Shown here one piece after another: positions 1 through 13,959 of a DNA stretch of 64,000 nucleotides; position 1 is the first letter of the stretch, and the number at the start of each line of letters is the position of its first letter. Source of the DNA: Ancylostoma caninum. Lineage: Eukaryota > Nematoda > Chromadorea > Rhabditida > Ancylostomatidae. A program made the position numbers and the translations under genes. The stretch spans positions 186,001 through 250,000 of the forward strand of contig JBAJFG010000086.1 of assembly GCA_037903475.1 (NCBI GenBank). Reading direction: 5' to 3'. Under the pieces are notes generated by a model that worked only from the letters and a program-made list of their open reading frames with translations, searched no databases and was not told the origin of the DNA.

Positions 1-3000
1 GCTTTTTGGCAGCAAGATTCTCAGAAGATTTTTCTTAGCGTGTCCCGCTCATTACAATTTTGCGTGAGATCAGAAAATCTGTCACCTCTCCCTATATTAT
101 GGCTCACGACATGCTGAAATCCTAGGAATTCTGTTAACTATACTCGAAAAGGGACGTCACGCTATGTACAACAATTCTCGGAAGAGAAGTAAATTCAAAA
201 AGCGTAGCTTTCAAAGAGAAAAATGGCGAAGTCGCAGGACGTCTAGGTCAGAGCTCCTTTCAGAAACGATGACTCGTGGGTGAACTGAGGTGGATCAGTA
301 CTGCGAAAGGCATAAATCACAATTGTACTTCACTAATCTATTCAACACGAATTTGCTCAACCTCAGGCCACAAAACTGAGAGAGCAAAGCAAAATATGTC
401 CGAGCAACAATTCACCTATATTTTACTCATAAACATCACAACCATGGAGTAATTTAATTTTTCTCTCCAAACAAGTCCAAGATAAAAGAATGTTACGGCA
501 GATGTTAGCGTTAATGCATGTTAGGTCGACTGTGAACGGCATCAGTACGAATCGCGTTTGATCTCTTGGAAATAGCCGATGTTTATCACCTTAGCTTACA
601 GGTGAGCACTTATATTTCAAGGTACAAATTCCCTTACTTCATTAATCTCGCATAGTGCATAGTGAAAAACATCTGTGGGTCATGGAAAAAGATACCAAAC
701 GAGCTAAAGTTGTAAGCGGCGTTTCAGCGTTGAGTCAAAATAACGCCGCGTTGGCCTGGCAATGTCTGCGAATGGGTAGAGGTTTCCTCCAGAAGGGAAG
801 TCACAGCATCCCATAGGGAAAATTTTCTAAGAGTTTCGCTGCAGTTGAGCCCGTTCATACTTTTGCGAAAGATTTATGTGATACCGCTCGTAAGCTTTGA
901 GAAAAAGCCGAAAAAGAGACAAAGGCGCGTTTTTTGCGTCTTCCTGCTATAATATTACACAGCTGGGATCCACAAGCCGATGCAGTATGCATTTCTGCAA
1001 ACTAGGAGCTGAAATATCACTGAAGTGGCAAAATGTTAGAGCGAAGAGGGACATCTATCACAGACCCAGGACAACACTCACCATGGAGGTCAAACAAGAG
1101 TAAATTTATGTCTGGAATTGCAGAATTTTTAGTCTTAAGCACCCAAAAATAAGCAGCAGACATTTGACCGTTATGCCGTCGACAATGTGTATCCATCTGC
1201 CTTCCTCATTTCCAATGCGCAATTTCAGAAAGTATGAATATGCAAGCTGTACTGACCGCAGTTCATTTGAATTTTCACGCCAAATAACCCTCTTAATCTT
1301 CAGGAAAGACTTGCTTGATTGGTGTGTTTTCTATTTCTATGTAAATCCTTGGGTATGTTCGTATGCAAAAAAGGCGATCCTGCACAATTCTCATCTGGAA
1401 AAAAGGAAGGGTAATGAAATTGGAAGGTGAGATGAGGCCAGCATCCTATGAAATACCTAATGCGAAATTCATTCGAAGAAAAGAATGTTTGCATACAATT
1501 GTAGTTAAAGTCGCTTCCTGGAAATCCAGAGATCCCGACTAACACTTTAATCAAACTACAATTGTTTTGCAATTTCAACCACGCAGACTCCAAACAATCA
1601 CATGTTTCTTTTCCGACGTTTTCGTAACACGCAGTCAATTAGATTGTCGGCTGACAGCTAGTCTAAGTTGTAGCCATAATCAGCTTCCTTTGGTGCTACG
1701 AAAGTCACAGGACGAGCTTGACGCGGAGAAAAACTGGCATGCACGGAAGCAACTGGGAGATCTCCGAAACAAACAAATCGTACAGCCTGATTACCCCATA
1801 TAGGGTTCTCTTCTTCCTGTTTTTATAAGCAGCCAAAGCGCAATCAGAAGCATATTCAGATAACAAATATCATTTCATGGAGATACACATGTCCCATGGG
1901 ATTTGCGGTAAAAACCAACGGTGAACATGTGATTTCTCGAGGAAGTAATCATTAGTCGCCACGAATTTGATGCGAGGAATAAATTGGGGATGGCATTAGT
2001 GGTCATCCAGCTACTTACCCCTAAAAGGCAACTTCCAGCAAGTTGTTTCTAATCTCTTCCTCTAGAAAAGATGGATATGTGTTTCCCAATGGCTTCGCTT
2101 CAATGTCCTTTTGAGGGAAAAGATAAATGTCTGTGCAGGAACCTGCTAAGCTCACAAAATTAAGTACAAATTACAAATAAACACCTGGGAAAACCTACTA
2201 CTCTGTTTCCTATTAGACCAATGAAATTACTAGAATTATGCAAAGATTTCATTTCAAAACGACTCCAAGGAACTTATGAAGAGATGCTGCCTATTTGCCA
2301 CCCCCCCCCCCTTCCGTTCCATATTCCCCACACGGGTAAAGGATCAAAAGCTCCTCCCTGGGATTGAGAAGCTGAATTTGACAAAAAAAGGCAACACCTT
2401 TGTGATAATTAACATGACGACTAACAAGGGGGGGGGGGAAATTTGCTCAACTGTCAAACCACAGTTCCCCACAGATTTGAATATCACTGGAAAGCCGTGT
2501 GTAGCAGTTGATTGGAGGGCATATCTACGGTATCTCCATATAACTTCTAGCATTCTTCCCTGAATTTCTCCAAAACATAACAAACTCCACCACAATAGCT
2601 TAATTTCCTCAAAAAGTTAACCATAGCTCCCCAGCCGATGTTCTGGAAGCTGAAGAACTAGAAGTTACCTGGAGAATTTCACGAAGTAAGAGGACGCATC
2701 GCAAAAACTGCGCCTGCAGATGCAGCGCTGTAACACATACCCTCAGGAAATTAAATTCTTGCAAAGATGTTTCCTGCTCTCCTCTCGCTATATAATGGAG
2801 CAATGTTAATATAAGTGGATTTTGCTGTATAAAGCCCAGAAAATAAAAGAAATCACTGCGAAATTTCCTTCATTTTCAAGCTCCAATGCCGAAAATACTC
2901 TCATAGTTAGACGTATTAGATACCAAACCGCTACTACATTACTATAATCATATCCTGATGCTAGAAGAGTATGCGGAAATATTCACATGATTTGCTTTAT

Positions 3001-6000
3001 CACATGCCTATGAATAGACACGTGAAATGTCGTGCGGATATCAAATTTTCCCTGAACAGCATGGGCAAACGCGGAAAAAGTAGATGAGATCTGAGCCATT
3101 AATAGCGTGAAATATGACAGCATAGCAATTATTTGTCGTTCTAGTAAAGAAGCCTGAAACAGGGCCTATCCGAGAGCTCCAGGGCAGCCCTGCTTAAATG
3201 AATGCTCCAAGGACATTTAATATGTAGATCAGAAGCCTCTCGTAACGGTAATTCAAGTAGCAAGACATTCTGATGAACTTTAACACCGGGCATGAATGAA
3301 TTTTTGCATCTGGACTCCCAAGAACTGCGGCAGTTACCAGATTGGGTTCCAGACGCCGTCAAATGTGGTAAATCTTGGGAAAATAAGAAGTATTGGAGTA
3401 ATTTTCTGAGCGCTCATTCCAATCTTCCCACAGGCCACAAATAAACAGAAAAAGGTCCAAAGAGCTCGACTAGCAGGTTTTATGTTGTGACGACATTCAC
3501 GCTAACCTCGAAAAGTTTATTTAAACACCTCAGAAAGACTATCAGTAGGTGGAGACAAGGTTCTGGTGCATTTTGCACGTGGCGACGAAGTTGCAGTCCT
3601 CCTCTGACATTGCTGCGAAGCATTCTAGGTTCAAACTGCTGCACCCCGGTAAATAATGGCCCGTCACAGGAAAGCACAAGCATTCCCTGCAGAGGAGGAA
3701 AAACTCTCAGAAGGCCTCTTAGATTCGCCTAACTTGTCAAATTAAATAATGAAGACTGCGTTCCGGTATGGCTGCCACAGATAGGAAGATGAATGGGAAC
3801 CTGAACGTCTTACGTGCCCTATAAAAATGACATACGGAATAAACGTGGGAGAACGCCGATCTCGACGAAAAAGATCAAGATGGGATTAAAGACTATGGGA
3901 TGGGTGAAGCAATTGAAACGTGGCAGTAATAACAATAATCAAAAGAAATAATATCTTATCTCGTGGCGCAAACAAGATTCAGGTGGAAAAAACGCACGCA
4001 AAACCCCGTAAAAAGAAAGCCCCCAGCTGAGAAAATGCCTATAGAAATTAGGATTGGCTGTCTGTTAAAGTTTCAAAACAAGGATAAAATTGAAGGTGCA
4101 GTACATGCTAGCATAAATAAAACGCAGTAGGAAATCATGCATGTATGCAGGAATTTCTGTACCATTTTTGGCACTGCATTACCTCAAAGCACGCGTTCAA
4201 CGGTCTAATCTATAGCAGATTTTCAGATTTTGTCTCAAGATTTGCACGAATCCATTTAGGTTTCCTTCTCTGTACCTATTTTTAATAAATTTGACCACGA
4301 CGGCATTAACCGTTACAGTTATTTATTTTTAGAATATTTACTAGAATGATAAGAGTAATATATAAATTTCCTTGTTAAAATAGTTTCGCAGAGCACTCAA
4401 GTGGCTCGACCATCGTATTGTTAGACCGACTCTTATACTCCCTACTTAGCTGTGCCTAGGCTCTCCTCTATATCCGTTGAAAATCTTATTTCCAACACTA
4501 GATAGTCTCTTGCAAAGTCGAAAAAAACCGCAGTTCCCTCTGAATTTCCGAGCATTGCGAAAAAGACAGTTTCACTCACTACTATTACAGCTTTCATGGT
4601 AACGTCGTCAACTGACAAACGGTGAAAGGGCTGAGTGCATAACGGAAAACTGAGAGTGCATTCGAAAATCGAAATATTTCAAGAATATGTAAAAATTAAT
4701 AGAGTGCTTTTCTGGATTTGACATCCTGCAAATACTCCGACCTGAATTTCAGACAAAAAGCGCTATTAACAAAGAAGTAGCAAATGTAAACGAAGAAAAT
4801 CTGAAGTAACTAAAGGAAAAAAAAACTTTGGAAACCCTAATAAAGGTGAATATGCAGTAAGAGTAACACAAGTGGGCGTGGCATTCTCAGCTTTTAAATT
4901 GAAAGTCTATCTATGGTTACGAGGCAAAAGTTTCTCAGGCGTAGGTTTCAGGTGTCCAGGCCTACATTCCAACACAGCAACACGTAATGTAATAATGCCC
5001 CCATACAGCGACAAAATGGTGTTGCTGTACTGGCTTATGCAACGACATGACGGCTGCGCCATCCCCTGATGCAGCGACATAGGTGGTGCGGCACCCCGTG
5101 ATGCAAGGAGGCAGGGGCTGCGGCACCTCCTCATGCAACTCCAAGGGCATTGTCGCAGCCACAGCTACATGGCATGAGAGCGAGGTGAGCTTCTGCCTCC
5201 TAATAAAAGTTCCTGATAGAATTTGCTGCCTTTTATTCAGACAAAATGCCCAAAAGTAGGTGTCCGATATGTTCCTTTCGTGTAAATCCTCCCCCTCCCT
5301 CCACCCCTCTCCCCCCACGTTCAGAAGATTTTTATTGAGCCGAGACAGAAAACATCGGTAAAATCTGCTGTTTTCCTCCATTGTTATCGACCCGATGCTA
5401 ATCAACGAACATCACTGCAACAACATCCTTCAGAGCCCAATAATCATCGAGCATCATCCATAACTACAGGGTGGAACAAAAATGCAAACAAAATTTGGAA
5501 CAAACAAACAAAATTTGGAACAATTTGGAATATTGTCACGTGATTTATGTTAACTAACTCCCAAGGAATATAGTACAAGAAAACATCTAGAAATATCCTC
5601 CATCTGCTAGGAATCAGAGCCCCAGACATCAAAAGAAGTCGCAAGCCTCGGCGCGCAAGTGCTTGTGCAAAAATTCATTTCCTATTTTTGAAGTTCCTTT
5701 CTGAAGATTCCCAACTCCTAATGGATTTTGAGGAAGCTTATGTCTCAGGTGCTGTGATAACCTACTACAACACTTGAGTTGCACTATGCACTTGAGTGGC
5801 CGCTCAAGAACAGTAGGCCCTAAAACTTATTGTTTGCCCTGTTCTGAACCAGACAAAACCTAAGTTCCTGAGCACTGCCTTAGTAAAACGTCCGAAGACG
5901 GGCTCCCAAATGAAAATAATTTCAAGGGAGAACATGCTCGCATGAGAGCAAAACACGTCTTGTTACCACCCTGTACTTAAAAATTGTCTGCAAATGCAGA

Positions 6001-8990
6001 CAAAGCTAATGGAACTAATAAGAGCGGTGAGCTCAGCGTTGTCACTGCAATCTGGTGATTTGGCGATCCACTCACCCGCCACTCTATCCTAATTGAGCAG
6101 AGACTGAGTGAGTGACACTGACAGTGTGAGGAACAAATTGTCGATTGTTCAGGGAGTAAATGATGTCATGTCACGAGCAAATACGGAAGAAATGTAGTAA
6201 TGGAGTCAACGTTAATTCTCTACCCATATTTCACAACACTCTTTGGGAACGTGAAAATCCTAGGTCACTAGGAGACCAACATAAATCAACTCCCAGTCTC
6301 GAGATGTCTTTTGGGCTTCTCGCGCCTCTAACGTGCAAGAATTGGGTATCGTTTCGTTAATCAGCAGAGTTGAACCTACGTATCATTCGAGTGTGTCACT
6401 ACTTTTACCATTCTCCAGAAAAATATGACCCAGCAGCAGAACTGCAATTTCCCGCACTGATTTGATATATGCTCCGCGAACAGAATCTTTTTTCTTTCCG
6501 CAGGCAGTATTCTGATAAATATCCCCACAACGGTATTGCCTCCGCAGGTTGAACTTTAGCGGCTTTGAATTTTGCAAGAGAATTATTGATATAAGACAAG
6601 TATCAAATCTAAAAGAAGCAAGCTCCCATCACTATAAGTCATGTGTCTATATTTCAATATTTAAAAAAAGGGAAAGACTGTTAGTGACCCTATAGCCACG
6701 CGAAGTGGTACAACAATGGCACCCTGACCGCTTATGGAACGATGGTAAATCACCTATATCTTACCAGCAGCAACGAACAAAGGTTATGTCAAGTCACTTG
6801 TCAAATTTCCCGAAAATTCCATCAATTTGACGTCCTCTGACACAGTGACAATCTTCTCACTAGGCATTTCTCTCAAAAACAATAAGCTTTCTTTATCAAT
6901 TGTTGCAAAGACCGTCACTTGCGAGCGTGATATTCATCCTTGGTTTATCATCCTTCAACTCTAGTTCACGCCCTTTTTTGTACGAACCTACATACGTCCG
7001 AGGTTTTAAATGGCTCTTTCACTCTCTTTGCATGAGCATGAGCATATGATGCCCGAATGACACTTCTTCCATAAGACATCTTACAAATCTGCTCATGTCT
7101 CCAACACAAAGGCGATGATCATTTTCAACGATATCGCTGAAACTGAACCACTTTAATCCTCATGCACAGACATCTACTATACCATTACACCATACTATTA
7201 GAACCAGAGTTTCTGAGCCTGTATACCCCGACAAGGTGCACTCCGACATGTTTAAAACTGGAAAATAATTAACGAGCGCAGTAACCTCTTATTTCGCCCA
7301 TGAAAAACACCCATTCCCCGCGAGCCTCTCAGCAACAGCCTCGTGCAACTAATGTGATAATAAGAGCGCATTACTGTGAACATAACCTTGAGGAATGCAG
7401 AAGCACAGAAAAAGTCCTGCCATGCTACTGAGCTCGTGACGCCAAAACACTGCACCTCACATCGAAACTATTTGCTCTGTGCGGAAAGAACTGTACGATC
7501 TTAGAGCAAAATTTAAGGAACGTTATGAGTCGACACATCCCAGTTTAGCAACCCTATTGGAAATGGAATACTGACTATGGCGTCAGGGCCTAACTAGCCC
7601 ATGCGTGATTATGTGAAAATGGACATCCACTAGTGAATCAAGGAATTTTCCAAGAAGCACACTACTTGATGGCACCAGGATTCCACTGAATAGCAAATGC
7701 AATGGCCAGCAATGTCTTACCCTATAGGTGTGTATCTATCTGATCTATTTCGGTTTCATGTTTACTTGCTTCACAAAGTATGAATGTTGCCCTTAAATTA
7801 ATCTAACAAGCACGGTCTAGAAGGGTTTCAAGCACTACCTGCGTATTGAGTCGTATGCAATGTGATCCCATGAGTGTTTCTGTCTTCTAAATCCCGCGTT
7901 TTTCACCTGTCTCATGCTGTAGCTCACAAATTGACAACGGCTGATAATGCTCCGACGTCGTTGTAAACCGCGTGAAAAACGACCGTCGTTGAGCGACACC
8001 CAAAAAAAAACCCGTCAAGAAAAAAAAAGAACGCGATGAATCGCTCGCCGCGTAAATCCTACGCCTGCTACGGAGGATCCACACTTCGGATCTCAGGGAC
8101 GCCTGGCGGCCATATTTCAGCGACTGTCACCTCGGCGATAGCAAAGTTTATTCAGAGGCATGCCTCAATGACGTAAATTGAATAGCGGTTGTCGCTCGTA
8201 GTGCGAGCACGGCGATTCTGTGAGATTTATGACTGACGGATACTACACCCCCGCGCCGTAATGGGAAGAGTAGGAGCGAAGCCCGGGACTGCCAATTTCA
8301 GGGTGCTTTTGCGTTTATCTTCACAACCTTCTTAAATTTCGCTTTTAAAATTCTCTCCCCCCCCCCTCCCTCCTTCCCATCCTCCCGCCCCTGAGAGAGT
8401 TCAAAAGCAGAAACAGACAAAAGATCCTCACTAAATCAATATCTGAGTGCTTATCCGAGCACATAGATATCGGAGGCTTGAACATGAATATTCTGTTCGT
8501 TAACAGACAGGATTGTAAGAAGGTGGTGCCAGTAGAGTTAGAACTTGAACTACGCTGTCCTGGATTATTGTTCGCGAACAGACGTTTTCACAATTCCCAT
8601 GCCTGAACATTCCCAGCTCACAAGAACTGGGTTTTACGCCTCCGCAACAGCAGTCAAGGAAGTCTTGGGCAAAGTTCCCACTTCGGCAAAGCAGCATGAG
8701 ACGGGAAAGCGAAAAAGTGAGTTCATTTTTAATGGAGTCTCATGTCGAGCCTACTAGGCATCAAATGAACGCGCGGTGCTCCCAGTTTAGGCTTCAGCTC
8801 AGTCAGCATCCCCGAAGCAGAATATTTGAGCAATAATTTATGTCGGCCCACTCTCTTCGAAGGGAACAGGATCATTGTCATTCTCTTAATCGTTGTACAA
8901 AAGAAATGGACTTCTATACGAGTTTTTTTTTTGTTCCATGTTAGTGGCCATCTAGAAAATCCCAGGCCACCATAGCCCTGAATTTTGATA
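1..8990. other. Intergenic, no supported gene
   Basis: Nine kilobases of AT-rich DNA with no reading frame that looks like a conserved protein and no exon chain with consistent splice phases. It holds homopolymer C and G runs near 2,300, 2,430 and 8,357, and a short imperfect tandem repeat near 5,046-5,145 built on a 'gatgca...gcggcacc' unit. It could contain 5' exons of a gene lying outside the window, but I see no support for one. Confidence 0.5.
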
Positions 8991-9465
8991 CACTACCCGC
9001 ACTAAGTTTGTTAAAAATGAACATCTAGAACGCGGACCTGCGTTATTTTCGTTCTAGGGTTATAACTCGTCGTAACAAAGCGATTCGCTGACCAAACCAG
9101 GGGTCAAAAACGGCAATCTAGTGAGCTACCTTGTTTCATGAAATCAGCCCTGAATTCTGATTTTAAACAACGAAATTCGCAAGTTTTTAATTCTGCCGCG
9201 GCCTTGCCGCGCATGCCGCGCGACGTACTTTGATGCGCGGCGTGATCCGAGCACTATAAATGACTCTGGAATTTCAATTTTCAAAATCGAAATTTAAAGC
9301 TGGTTTCATGAAGTATGCTAGCCCACTCCACTGCTGCTTCTGACCCCTGGTCTGGTCTGTGAATCGCTTTGTTACGATGAGTTATCGCCCTGGAACGGAA
9401 AGAACGCAAATCCGCTTTCTGAATGCTCATTTTTTAACAAACTTAGTGCGGGTATTGTAGCAGTG
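8991..9465. mobile_element. Foldback (MITE-like) element with arms of about 120 bp
   Basis: The left arm (about 8,993-9,115) and the reverse complement of the right arm (about 9,340-9,463) run almost in parallel. Both have 'cccgcactaagtttgttaaa' at the outer edge, then 'cgtaacaaagcgattc' and 'ccaggggtca' further in. The middle carries a GC-rich stretch with repeated 'gccgcgc' around 9,197-9,240. There is no coding capacity, which fits a non-autonomous DNA transposon. Exact termini and target-site duplication were not determined. Confidence 0.75.
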
Positions 9466-10399
9466 CCTCATCACAGAATCAATTTGAGATTTTAGCACTA
9501 GAGAACTACTCAGGCGGAGTTGATCACAACGGCTGATCGCATATTTCCTCACAGAAATGCCGGAAACCCCATTTTTGAACTCTTTCCTGGAGAGTTGGAA
9601 TGTGCCATGCCGCAAATACCTCCCAAATAACTCCACATCTGCTTGTGGTTGCTGTCACAAGACGTTATGATGTGCTGATCCAGGTAAAAGTACATGGACG
9701 AAGCTCACAAAAAAAACTCTTTCTAGCAAGCACTAAAATGCGTCGCATACCCTGTCGTTTCAACGTCTTAACGACATATGTTTACTGTTGTTACAACAAA
9801 GTAGAGCTTGCACGCCATATTGGCTCCGCCCTCTTAGCAAACAAACTCAGGACGAAGAAGAAAATGACATATTAACAAGGACTTGAACAGTGCTCTGATC
9901 AATAAGCTGGGTTGTTGATTGGATCGAGATTTCTTCGTACCCAGTGGCACTCCGATCAAAAGCTGAGCCAGGTAACCAAAAATATCTCATGTAGTGCTTT
10001 TGCAGGAATCGAGGGGAACGGTCACATGACTATAACAATCATTTTTGAACCAGAAAATGCAAGTATCGCCTTGATTTCGGAGGAAATCGTAAGTAATCAT
10101 GAGTAGCTAGCATAGGACAGAATGGGCGTTTTAAGCTCTTGTAACGGGATATAAAAGAGGTGATTTGATTGAGTCTGTGCACAAATATTGTGGCTTTTTT
10201 CGCTTAGAATTGACCTTTTTACCTTCTGTTCTCACAGAAACAATAGTTTTTTTTCAGCTAGTGAAGATGCTTGTAAAAAAAACATTGTTAAACTGATCGT
10301 ATTATGCTCTATCAATTGAAAAATAAAGTTGGAACGCAGCACAAGCATTTCGCCATCTCAACGAACTTTCTGAGTAAGGATCAATTAGCAAAGCCAAGT
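9466..10399. other. Intergenic, nothing recognised
   Basis: AT-rich sequence between two foldback elements. Short open frames exist on both strands but none resembles a known family or has convincing splice sites. Confidence 0.4.
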
Positions 10400-10700
10400 T
10401 GAAAGATGCTCAGAACACCAAAAACAAGTTTCTGATCGAATCTGAAACTTGCTCGCTCAAAAACGTATCGACAACCTGCTTCCACACTTCTCTGTCGACG
10501 AGCTGTCTACCGGAAACCTTGTCGACAACTTGTTTTCGCCAGATTGTCAGTGAAAGGAGGCGAGAAAAAGTTGTCGACAAGCTTATGGGCGGACAACTTG
10601 TTGACAAGGAAGTGTGAAAATAAGTCGTCGACAACGTTCTGGGCGAGGAGGATTCAGATGCGATTAGAAACCTGTCTTTGGGGTTGTGAATGTTTCAAGA
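10400..10700. mobile_element. Foldback repeat rich in GTCGAC palindromes
   Basis: A near-palindrome of about 300 bp centred near 10,548. Reading inward from either edge gives matching 'agtttctgatcga'/'ggtttctaatcgc' segments, then repeated 'gtcgacaac' motifs. Because of the symmetry both strands carry similar open frames (a Ser-Thr-Thr-Cys-rich peptide), which are a product of the repeat and not evidence of a gene. Arms are about 145 bp and imperfect. Confidence 0.7.
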
Positions 10701-11385
10701 AATTCAAATCGGGGGATGCAGACTTTAAAAATCAAGAAGAAGGTGTTGACCGTCACGTTCTGACGGTCAGGAGGTCTGGCAGTCAACTGAGTTCTTGGAA
10801 ATTTACGCAAATGTGTAATGTATAATGTATTGCGCAACAGTTCTGATAGTTATTCCAGAAAATTTTAGAAAATAAGATTTTGAGAAACACCACGGTCCAG
10901 ATGTAGATTAGATTGAAAATCTACAATTTGATGGCAGCTCGTTTGATGGAATTCAGCCATCTGCAGCAACAATTAATTCTCAAAGTTGCAAGGAATTCAT
11001 CGGAATTAATTCCGGATCACTTGTGCGTGTGTGATAGGCCATTCTGTAATGGTGTAGAAGATTTTATAGTGAACAAAATAGACAAATATTTCCAGGGAAG
11101 GTTGGTGTGAAGTCCCATTATGAAGTCATATTTCATCCGATACTGCTCACGCTGCTGCAGAGCGCTTTGAATGATTTATTTGTTTACATTTATCCGATCC
11201 ATGGGAAATTGATAGGTTCTTAATCGATTGTTCTATCTTTCCACTAATGGAACCGTCAGTTTTCTGCTTTAGAATGAGTTTTCCTCGATAATTCTTGAAA
11301 ACAGTACCAGGGATCGTTGAAAGTACGGCACTAGAAAGACCAGCCACTAGTTTCGACGACAACAACATATGAACTCTTGTACATT
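10701..11385. other. Intergenic or 3' flank of the minus-strand gene
   Basis: Lies just downstream of the minus-strand gene ending at 11,386 and probably includes its 3' UTR. A minus-strand frame at 11,147-11,389 overlaps the last exon in another frame and is not supported as a separate gene. No clear AATAAA signal was identified on the minus strand. Confidence 0.35.
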
Positions 11386-13959
11386 TCACCTCTGTTCCTT
11401 CTCAAAAAATATGTCAGCGACGCCACTAATCAGCTCTTCGTCATCACCCGAGGAACGTGCCTACCCGGCCCGAGATTGGAGGGTATCTTGTGACAGAGGC
11501 TATGCATATGCAGCGGTGAACGTAGAGTTAGTGTAAAGTAAGAGCGATGGAAAGAACAAAGAACGTCGTCGAACGCGACAAAATCCTGTGGCGACGAGCG
11601 AAAAGAAGCAGGAACTCACGTCGAGAAAGCTCTTCGTTTGTGGTTCGTTGAAAAATTGCTCGAATTCAAGCTGTTGTTGCTTAGAAGTCGATGGCAGATT
11701 TATGTCGGAAACACTGTGACCTGCAGAAAATGCACAATTGTTATTTTATTGAGTGAAGAAGGAGCTAAATGCCAACTAAGATAAAAAAAAAATGACAAAC
11801 AAGCAAATAATTACGGATGAAACAAAGTTTCTCTTTCTCAAAAAATTTTGGGAAAATATCCACTGCTTCAATAAAAAACATCGATAAGAAGAAGCTGCGG
11901 CTCCATCTACATATATACGACCAGCTACGAGTAACTCTAAAAAACAAAAGATGAATGACTGGTTGCAAGATATTGCACTTCTTTCGCTCCTTTAGGGACA
12001 GCTTGAGTTTAAGCCCTCGAACTGAGGCTTGCCCGAAAATAGGACAAGCGAAATTTGCAGGAGCCTATCGATGGCAGAAAAAGTAAAAGTTAATTTTAGG
12101 ATAAGTTTTTGATCATTTCCCCTTTGACTAAGTTGCTAGTAAAGTAAAGGAGCGAGCTTCTCAAATCTTTCTTGCTTTTCCGTTTCACAGACGTTCCCTG
12201 CTAGATAGCACTCAAATATTTGCTAGAACTAGTTGTGGATTTCTCACAGGAATGTCAAAAATTATCCACGAGACAACTGTTTAACAATCTATGCATTTAC
12301 TAGAATTAAAATTTGTAACTGGATATCGCGGAGATCTCCTGCATGGGAAACCAGCCAGGGAAAACAAGTAATAACGCCAGGATAATTTTCTCCGAGTAAA
12401 GCTTTTGCTTTTTATTTACAAGAAAAAAGATTCGGCAGTGAAAATGCCCTCTGATGCTGAGAGGTGACTTAAAAAGCGAAACAAAGCCAAGGATGGAACG
12501 GTCTACTGGGACCATTAAGAAAGTTGCAAACCTGCTCCAAATAGAAAAATCAAAGTGGCAGGGTTGTGTGGAATCTTTTCTCTCCTCAAGGGATTACGGA
12601 CAAAAATAGAAGGGAGCGCCACAATCTGAGTACAACCCTCTTTGAAGAATCTACTCTTATTATTATTAAAAAATTCCCGCCACAGCTGGAGCTGTTACAG
12701 GGGAGCCCATGATCAAATTACCTAGGAAATTATTTCAATCCGAAAAGCCAATAGTACTTCTATCACAGATTTTATCAACAAAATCCATAGATAATGTTCG
12801 TGTGGATAGATATCGGACGAAAGCACGACGAGATACTTTGGGCCTTCAAGAAGACATAGAAACAAAAGAAGAGGGAAAGATATCCTCCGAATATTTTAGC
12901 TACACCACTCCCAGGAATTTCGCTAAAATATGAAAGTACTTGGCCCCTTTTTCAACACTGTCAGTGCTCAAAAGCTGTTAAGAGACGCTACAATCCATCA
13001 TTTCTTATCAGATCCTGGGTGTCTGTGCGGAAGCGCAATACCCCAGCATTTTCGCTGAGGTATTGCTCGTATCATCGCTATTATCGACAAATCCCAAAGA
13101 GAAAATTAGGGATATCGAGAGAGAAAAAGCGAATATTAGATGTTAGGATCTCGTCAGCTCGCTGGTAATACAATTATATAGGAGAACGTGAACAATTGCC
13201 TTGGGTATCCAGAAAAAAATTTCGAAACAATTGCTTTGGGAATCCAGAAAAAATTTCATTTCCCTTAATTGACTGCTCTAGATCAAATCAGGTGATCTGA
13301 CTAGAATAATTAATAAACGATTACTCTGAAAAGAAATGGACGATGATCCGCTGGGTATTAGAGGACGACTTATTAGCTATGTATATTTAGAAAAAAAAAA
13401 GATCCTCACATGAGTCAGTATGTAACGAAAAAACCGAAACTTTAGTTAGAAAATAACTTTGGCAAAAAAATGGAAAAATGTCATGTGAAACCACTTTAAT
13501 GGAGGCAAAAACTATGAAAATAATTCTAAGATCAGAAGTTTTCAAAGCTTTAACAGGAATAAAATTGAAATTTGGTAGTAAAATTTAAATCCACATCAAT
13601 TACATAGTGAAACAATGCTTATCTAAATGTTATAGCTCTTAAAAAGTTGTAGGAATTTCTGGATAATGAAGAAAATTGTTTTGTAAGCATTGGAGCTACA
13701 AAACATAAGTATTGAATCATATGCGCGGGAAATAACAATATAGTGAATGGCAATGAGGAGCAAATAATCGATCACCGCCAAATCAGGTAGATCAACTGAA
13801 AATTTCCATAAAAATGATGAAGTATCCTTACCTACACGTTTGTTGTTACTATGAAATTCCTCATCCGAAGTTGTTTTCTGCACTACGGTACTCCGCCATT
13901 TTCGGAGTGTGTTCGTTTTACGATCACGAAACCACTGCCAAATCTTCTGCATATTCTCC
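11386..13959 (-). CDS. Unrecognised three-exon gene with a basic N-terminal part and acidic tail
   Basis: I do not recognise this protein. Three minus-strand exons join in phase: about 13,959-13,832 (donor GTAAGG), 11,720-11,620 (acceptor TTCTGCAG, donor GTGAGT) and 11,460-11,386, ending in TGA. The first exon starts after a poor acceptor (CACCCAG) and has an ATG at 13,952, so it could be the true start, giving about 98 residues, or an internal exon of a longer protein. The N-terminal part is Trp/Arg/Lys-rich (a WQWFRDRK motif). The middle is Gln/Phe-rich (QQQLEFEQFF). The tail is acidic (SGDDEELISG) and ends FFEKEQR. This would fit a cytosolic tail or small adaptor, but that is inference. 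The last acceptor is not pyrimidine-rich, and the first intron, about 2.1 kb, is long for this window. Confidence 0.5.

Noticed and set aside
1567..1803. 78-codon plus-strand frame ending in a charged helical stretch
   Set aside because: Plausible composition at its end but no splice sites, no upstream continuation and an overlapping minus-strand frame.
3540..3645. tRNA-like stretch with 'ggttcaaac'
   Set aside because: The acceptor and D-arm pairings do not form; only the T-loop word is present.
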